Positions 7,484-9,358 of a stretch of DNA of 9,358 nucleotides are shown here, piece by piece. Under the pieces are notes generated by a model. The model worked only from the letters and a program-made list of their open reading frames with translations. It was not told the DNA's origin and made no database searches. This DNA comes from Thioalkalivibrio sp. GTDB taxonomy: Bacteria; Pseudomonadota; Gammaproteobacteria; Ectothiorhodospirales; Ectothiorhodospiraceae. The position numbers and the translations under genes are program-made. The stretch's first letter is position 1. The number at the start of each line of letters is the position of its first letter. The stretch spans positions 1-9,358 of the forward strand of contig PULL01000192.1 in NCBI GenBank assembly GCA_003550945.1. The letters are read 5' to 3'.

Positions 7484-7972
7484 ATGACCGCAATCCGTAA
7501 CTTCTTCAAGACGTTTCTGCTCTGGGAACTGTTGATGGGAATGCGCCTGACCGGGCGTTACCTGTTCGCGCGCAAGGTCACCGTGCAGTACCCGGAGGAG
7601 AAAACGCCGATGTCGCCGCGCTTTCGCGGTCTGCACGCGCTGCGCCGCTACCCGAACGGCGAGGAGCGCTGCATCGCCTGTAAGCTCTGCGAGGCGGTCT
7701 GTCCGGCGCTGGCAATCACCATCGATTCCGAGCAGCGCACCGACGGCACCCGTCGCACCACGCGCTACGACATCGACCTGTTCAAGTGCATCTTCTGCGG
7801 CTTCTGCGAGGAGGCCTGCCCGGTGGACTCGATCGTCGAGACGCATATTTTCGAGTACCACTTCGAGAACCGTGGCGAGCAGATCATGACCAAGGACAAG
7901 CTGCTCGCGATCGGGGATCGCTTTGAGAAGGAGATCGCGGCCGCCCGCTCGGCGGACGCGATGTACCGCTGA
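7484..7972 (+). CDS. nuoI: NADH-quinone oxidoreductase subunit I (8Fe ferredoxin, TYKY homologue)
   Basis: NuoI (162 aa, normal length) carries two 4Fe-4S clusters, N6a and N6b, which carry electrons from NuoG to cluster N2 in NuoB. An amphipathic N-terminal stretch (about 1-30, FFKTFLLWELLMGMRLTGRYLF) anchors it on the membrane arm. YPEEKTPMSPRFRGLHALRRYPNGEERCIACKLC follows, as expected for the family. The two CxxCxxCxxxCP motifs are complete: Cys63, 66, 69, 73 and Cys102, 105, 108, 112. The C-terminal EYHFENRGEQIMTKDKLL segment (124-141) is also typical of proteobacterial NuoI. The start is ATG 7484, behind a strong GGGAGG. nuoJ follows after 14 bases. Confidence 0.98.
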   Translation: MTAIRNFFKTFLLWELLMGMRLTGRYLFARKVTVQYPEEKTPMSPRFRGLHALRRYPNGEERCIACKLCEAVCPALAITIDSEQRTDGTRRTTRYDIDLFKCIFCGFCEEACPVDSIVETHIFEYHFENRGEQIMTKDKLLAIGDRFEKEIAAARSADAMYR

Positions 7973-7986
7973 GCCAGGGATCGACG

Positions 7987-8598
7987 ATGACCTTCGAACT
8001 CTTCCTGTTTTACGTCTTCGGCGCCATTCTGCTCGGGGCCGCGCTCGCGATGATCACGGTGCGCAACCCGGTGCACGCGGCGCTGTTCCTGGTGCTGTGT
8101 TTCTTCACCGCCGCCGCGATCTGGCTGCTGGCCGAGGCGGAGTTCCTCGCGATCGTGCTGGTGCTGGTCTACGTCGGCGCGGTGATGGTGCTGTTCCTGT
8201 TCGTGGTGATGATGCTCGACATCAACGTCGCGAAGCTGCGCGAGGGCTTTACCGAGTACCTGCCCGCCGGCCTCGTGGTCGCGGCCGCGATGGCGACGGT
8301 GCTGACGCTGGTGATCACCCGTTACATCACCATGGACGCTCCCGAGCGGGCCGGGCCCGAGTACGCGAACACGCTGGAACTCGGCCGGATTCTTTATACC
8401 GAGTACGTCTACCCGTTTGAGATCGCCGCGGTGATCCTGCTGGTCGCGATCATCGCCGCGATCGCGCTGACCATGCGGCGGCGGCCGGACACGAAGTACA
8501 TCGACCCGGCCGACCAGGTCAAGGTACGCCGCGAAGACCGGGTGCGGCTGGTGTCGATGGAATCGGCGCCGAAGGAAGGCAAGAAAAAGGGCGAATAG
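7987..8598 (+). CDS. nuoJ: NADH-quinone oxidoreductase subunit J (ND6 homologue)
   Basis: NuoJ (203 aa) is a small membrane subunit next to NuoH and NuoK. Its third helix takes part in the conformational coupling of quinone chemistry to proton pumping. Five hydrophobic segments are visible at about residues 2-23, 29-48, 52-77, 92-112 and 142-163. The conserved stretch EAEFLAIVLVLVYVGAVMVLFLFVVMML (50-77) includes the VYVGAVMVL core of the family's pi-bulge helix. A charged cytoplasmic tail of about 40 residues (from RRRPDTKYIDPADQVKVR) ends in KEGKKKGE; the DTKYIDPADQVKV part resembles other gammaproteobacterial NuoJ. AGGGA (7976-7980) lies six bases before ATG 7987. The gene is followed by the longest gap in the window. 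Confidence 0.96.
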   Translation: MTFELFLFYVFGAILLGAALAMITVRNPVHAALFLVLCFFTAAAIWLLAEAEFLAIVLVLVYVGAVMVLFLFVVMMLDINVAKLREGFTEYLPAGLVVAAAMATVLTLVITRYITMDAPERAGPEYANTLELGRILYTEYVYPFEIAAVILLVAIIAAIALTMRRRPDTKYIDPADQVKVRREDRVRLVSMESAPKEGKKKGE

Positions 8599-8610
8599 GA
8601 AACGAAGCCT

Positions 8611-8628
8611 GGCGGCCTGCGGGCCGCC
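8611..8628 (+). other. Perfect GC-rich hairpin in the nuoJ-nuoK gap
   Basis: GGCGGCC (8611-8617) pairs perfectly with GGCCGCC (8622-8628) around a four-base TGCG loop, giving a seven-bp all-GC stem. It starts 12 bases after the nuoJ stop. No T-run follows (the next bases are CGCTATGG), so it is not a normal intrinsic terminator. Plausible roles are 3'-end stabilisation of a processed nuoJ message or partial attenuation; the sequence does not decide between them. Confidence 0.65.
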
Positions 8629-8640
8629 CGCTATGGAGAC

Positions 8641-8661
8641 GGGATCCGGGCGACCGGACCC
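8641..8661 (+). other. Second hairpin with GNRA-type loop upstream of nuoK
   Basis: TCCGG (8645-8649) pairs with CCGGA (8654-8658) around GCGA, a GNRA tetraloop. The stem is extended by GGG (8641-8643) with CCC (8659-8661) past a single bulged A at 8644. It lies 12 bases after the first hairpin and ends about 13 bases before the nuoK AGGG (8675-8678), leaving that ribosome site unpaired. It could influence initiation or mRNA processing at nuoK; function is inferred from position only. Confidence 0.6.
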
Positions 8662-8685
8662 TCACTGGGGATTCAGGGCCAACTC

Positions 8686-8991
8686 ATGATTACGCTGTCG
8701 CACTTTCTGGTGCTCGCTGCGCTGCTGTTTTCGATCAGCGTGGCCGGCATCTTCCTGAACCGGAAGAACGTGATCGTTCTGCTGATGTGCATCGAGCTGA
8801 TGCTGCTGTCGGTGAACATCAATTTCATCGCGTTCGCATTCTTCCTGCAGGACCTCGCAGGCCAGGTCTTCGTGTTCTTCATTCTGACCGTCGCGGCGGC
8901 GGAGGCGGCGATCGGGCTCGCGATCCTGGTGCTGCTGTTCCGCAATCGAGGGACCATCAACGTCCAGGATCTGGACGCAATGAAGGGGTAG
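8686..8991 (+). CDS. nuoK: NADH-quinone oxidoreductase subunit K (ND4L homologue)
   Basis: NuoK (101 aa, exactly the typical size) is a three-helix membrane subunit in the proton path between NuoJ and the antiporter-like subunits. Helices span about residues 3-23, 28-52 and 60-86. The two membrane glutamates needed for coupling in the family are present: Glu37 in CIELMLLSVNINF and Glu73 in TVAAAEAAIGLAI, corresponding to E. coli Glu36 and Glu72. The C-terminus FRNRGTINVQDLDAMKG is typical. AGGG (8675-8678) lies seven bases before ATG 8686. The upstream gap of 87 bases is unusually long for this operon and holds two hairpins. nuoL starts six bases after its TAG. Confidence 0.98.
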   Translation: MITLSHFLVLAALLFSISVAGIFLNRKNVIVLLMCIELMLLSVNINFIAFAFFLQDLAGQVFVFFILTVAAAEAAIGLAILVLLFRNRGTINVQDLDAMKG

Positions 8992-8997
8992 GCCGGG

Positions 8998-9358
8998 ATG
9001 GACACGGTATATCTGATCATCGTTCTCGCACCGCTGCTGGCCGCGGTGGTCGCGGGACTGTTCGGCCGCCAGATCGGCCGCGTCGGCGCCCACAGCGTGA
9101 CCATTCTGGGCGTCGGGATCTCCTTCGTGCTGTCGGCGGTGGTCTTCTACCAGCACGTGTTCAACGGCCTGCCGGTGTACAACGAGACCGTTTACACCTG
9201 GATGGTCAGCGACGGGCTGCACTTCGAGATCGGCTTCCTGGTCGACAACCTCACCGCGCTGATGATGCTGGTGGTCACCTTCGTGTCGTTGATGGTGCAC
9301 ATCTACACCATCGGCTACATGGCCGACGACCCCGGCTACCAGCGCTTCTTCGCATACA
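8998..9358 (+). CDS. nuoL: NADH-quinone oxidoreductase subunit L, 5' part (3' truncated by window)
   Basis: The first 120 residues of NuoL (ND5 homologue), the distal antiporter-like subunit that translocates protons and whose C-terminal lateral helix runs along the membrane arm. Reading from ATG 8998 gives MDTVYLIIVLAPLLAAVVAGLFGRQIG, a first membrane helix (about 3-22). A second helix follows at about 33-52, then a periplasmic-type loop (YNETVYTWMVSDGLHFEIGFLVDNLTALMMLVV) and a third helix (about 84-104). The segment FLVDNLTALMMLVVTFVSLMVHIYTIGYMADDPGYQRFFAY is diagnostic of NuoL. The frame is open to the window edge, so no stop is seen. The key Glu and Lys residues of the proton channel lie beyond the edge. 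It begins six bases after nuoK, with GGGG (8985-8988) or AGG (8990-8992) as candidate ribosome sites. Confidence 0.95.
   Translation, partial: MDTVYLIIVLAPLLAAVVAGLFGRQIGRVGAHSVTILGVGISFVLSAVVFYQHVFNGLPVYNETVYTWMVSDGLHFEIGFLVDNLTALMMLVVTFVSLMVHIYTIGYMADDPGYQRFFAY

Noticed and set aside
6019..7509. 496-codon antisense frame opposite nuoG-nuoH-nuoI
   Set aside because: Its low-complexity His/Gln/Arg/Asp-rich translation is what reverse-complemented membrane-protein codons produce. It spans three conserved genes and has no ribosome site I can support.
8611..8661. Intrinsic transcription terminator between nuoJ and nuoK
   Set aside because: Both hairpins are followed by mixed sequence and not a T-run, and essential complex I genes (nuoK, nuoL) continue immediately downstream, so full termination here is implausible.
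4..9358. An undescribed defence, mobile or biosynthetic system hidden in the window
   Set aside because: Apart from short gaps, every base belongs to the 11 contiguous, syntenic nuo genes. No transposase, direct-repeat array, attachment site or unassigned gene was seen on either strand.

Overview
This window is an internal segment of a nuo operon, which encodes the proton-pumping NADH:quinone oxidoreductase (respiratory complex I, NDH-1). All genes are on the + strand in the order nuoB (3' end only), nuoC, nuoD, nuoE, nuoF, nuoG, nuoH, nuoI, nuoJ, nuoK and nuoL (5' end only). This is the canonical nuo order with no inserted foreign genes, and every complete frame is intact from start to stop. 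DNA is strongly GC-rich throughout. The subunits are of the proteobacterial/mitochondrial type: separate NuoC and NuoD, a NuoB tail with CANGGGYYHYSYAVVRGCD, and a NuoG without an N7 cluster. The NuoC insert and the NuoC/NuoJ tails resemble what I recall from gammaproteobacteria such as Xanthomonadales and Ectothiorhodospiraceae. I infer a high-GC gammaproteobacterium, but cannot name a genus from sequence alone.

Layout: 2-196 is the end of NuoB, the N2 cluster subunit. 214-2182 holds NuoC and NuoD, which with NuoB and NuoI form the connecting (Q) module. 2182-6374 holds NuoE, NuoF and NuoG, the NADH-oxidising (N) module. 6388-7452 is NuoH, the membrane subunit that closes the quinone chamber. 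7484-7972 is NuoI, with two 4Fe-4S clusters. 7987-8991 holds the small membrane subunits NuoJ and NuoK. 8998 to the edge is the start of NuoL, an antiporter-like proton-pumping subunit. Intergenic gaps are short (from an 8-base overlap to a 31-base gap), pointing to one polycistronic, translationally coupled transcript. The exception is an 87-base nuoJ-nuoK gap containing two tandem RNA hairpins.

The genes form one machine. NuoF takes electrons from NADH via FMN and passes them through the iron-sulfur chain of NuoE/F/G, NuoI and NuoB to quinone at the NuoB/NuoD/NuoH interface. The energy drives proton translocation through NuoH, J, K, L and the downstream M and N subunits, which are not in this window.

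I see no mobile element, CRISPR array, tRNA or rRNA, promoter or convincing terminator. I do not find an undescribed system here. The points most worth a second look are the NuoG N7 site, in which all four cysteine positions are substituted at exact spacing, and the hairpin pair between nuoJ and nuoK.
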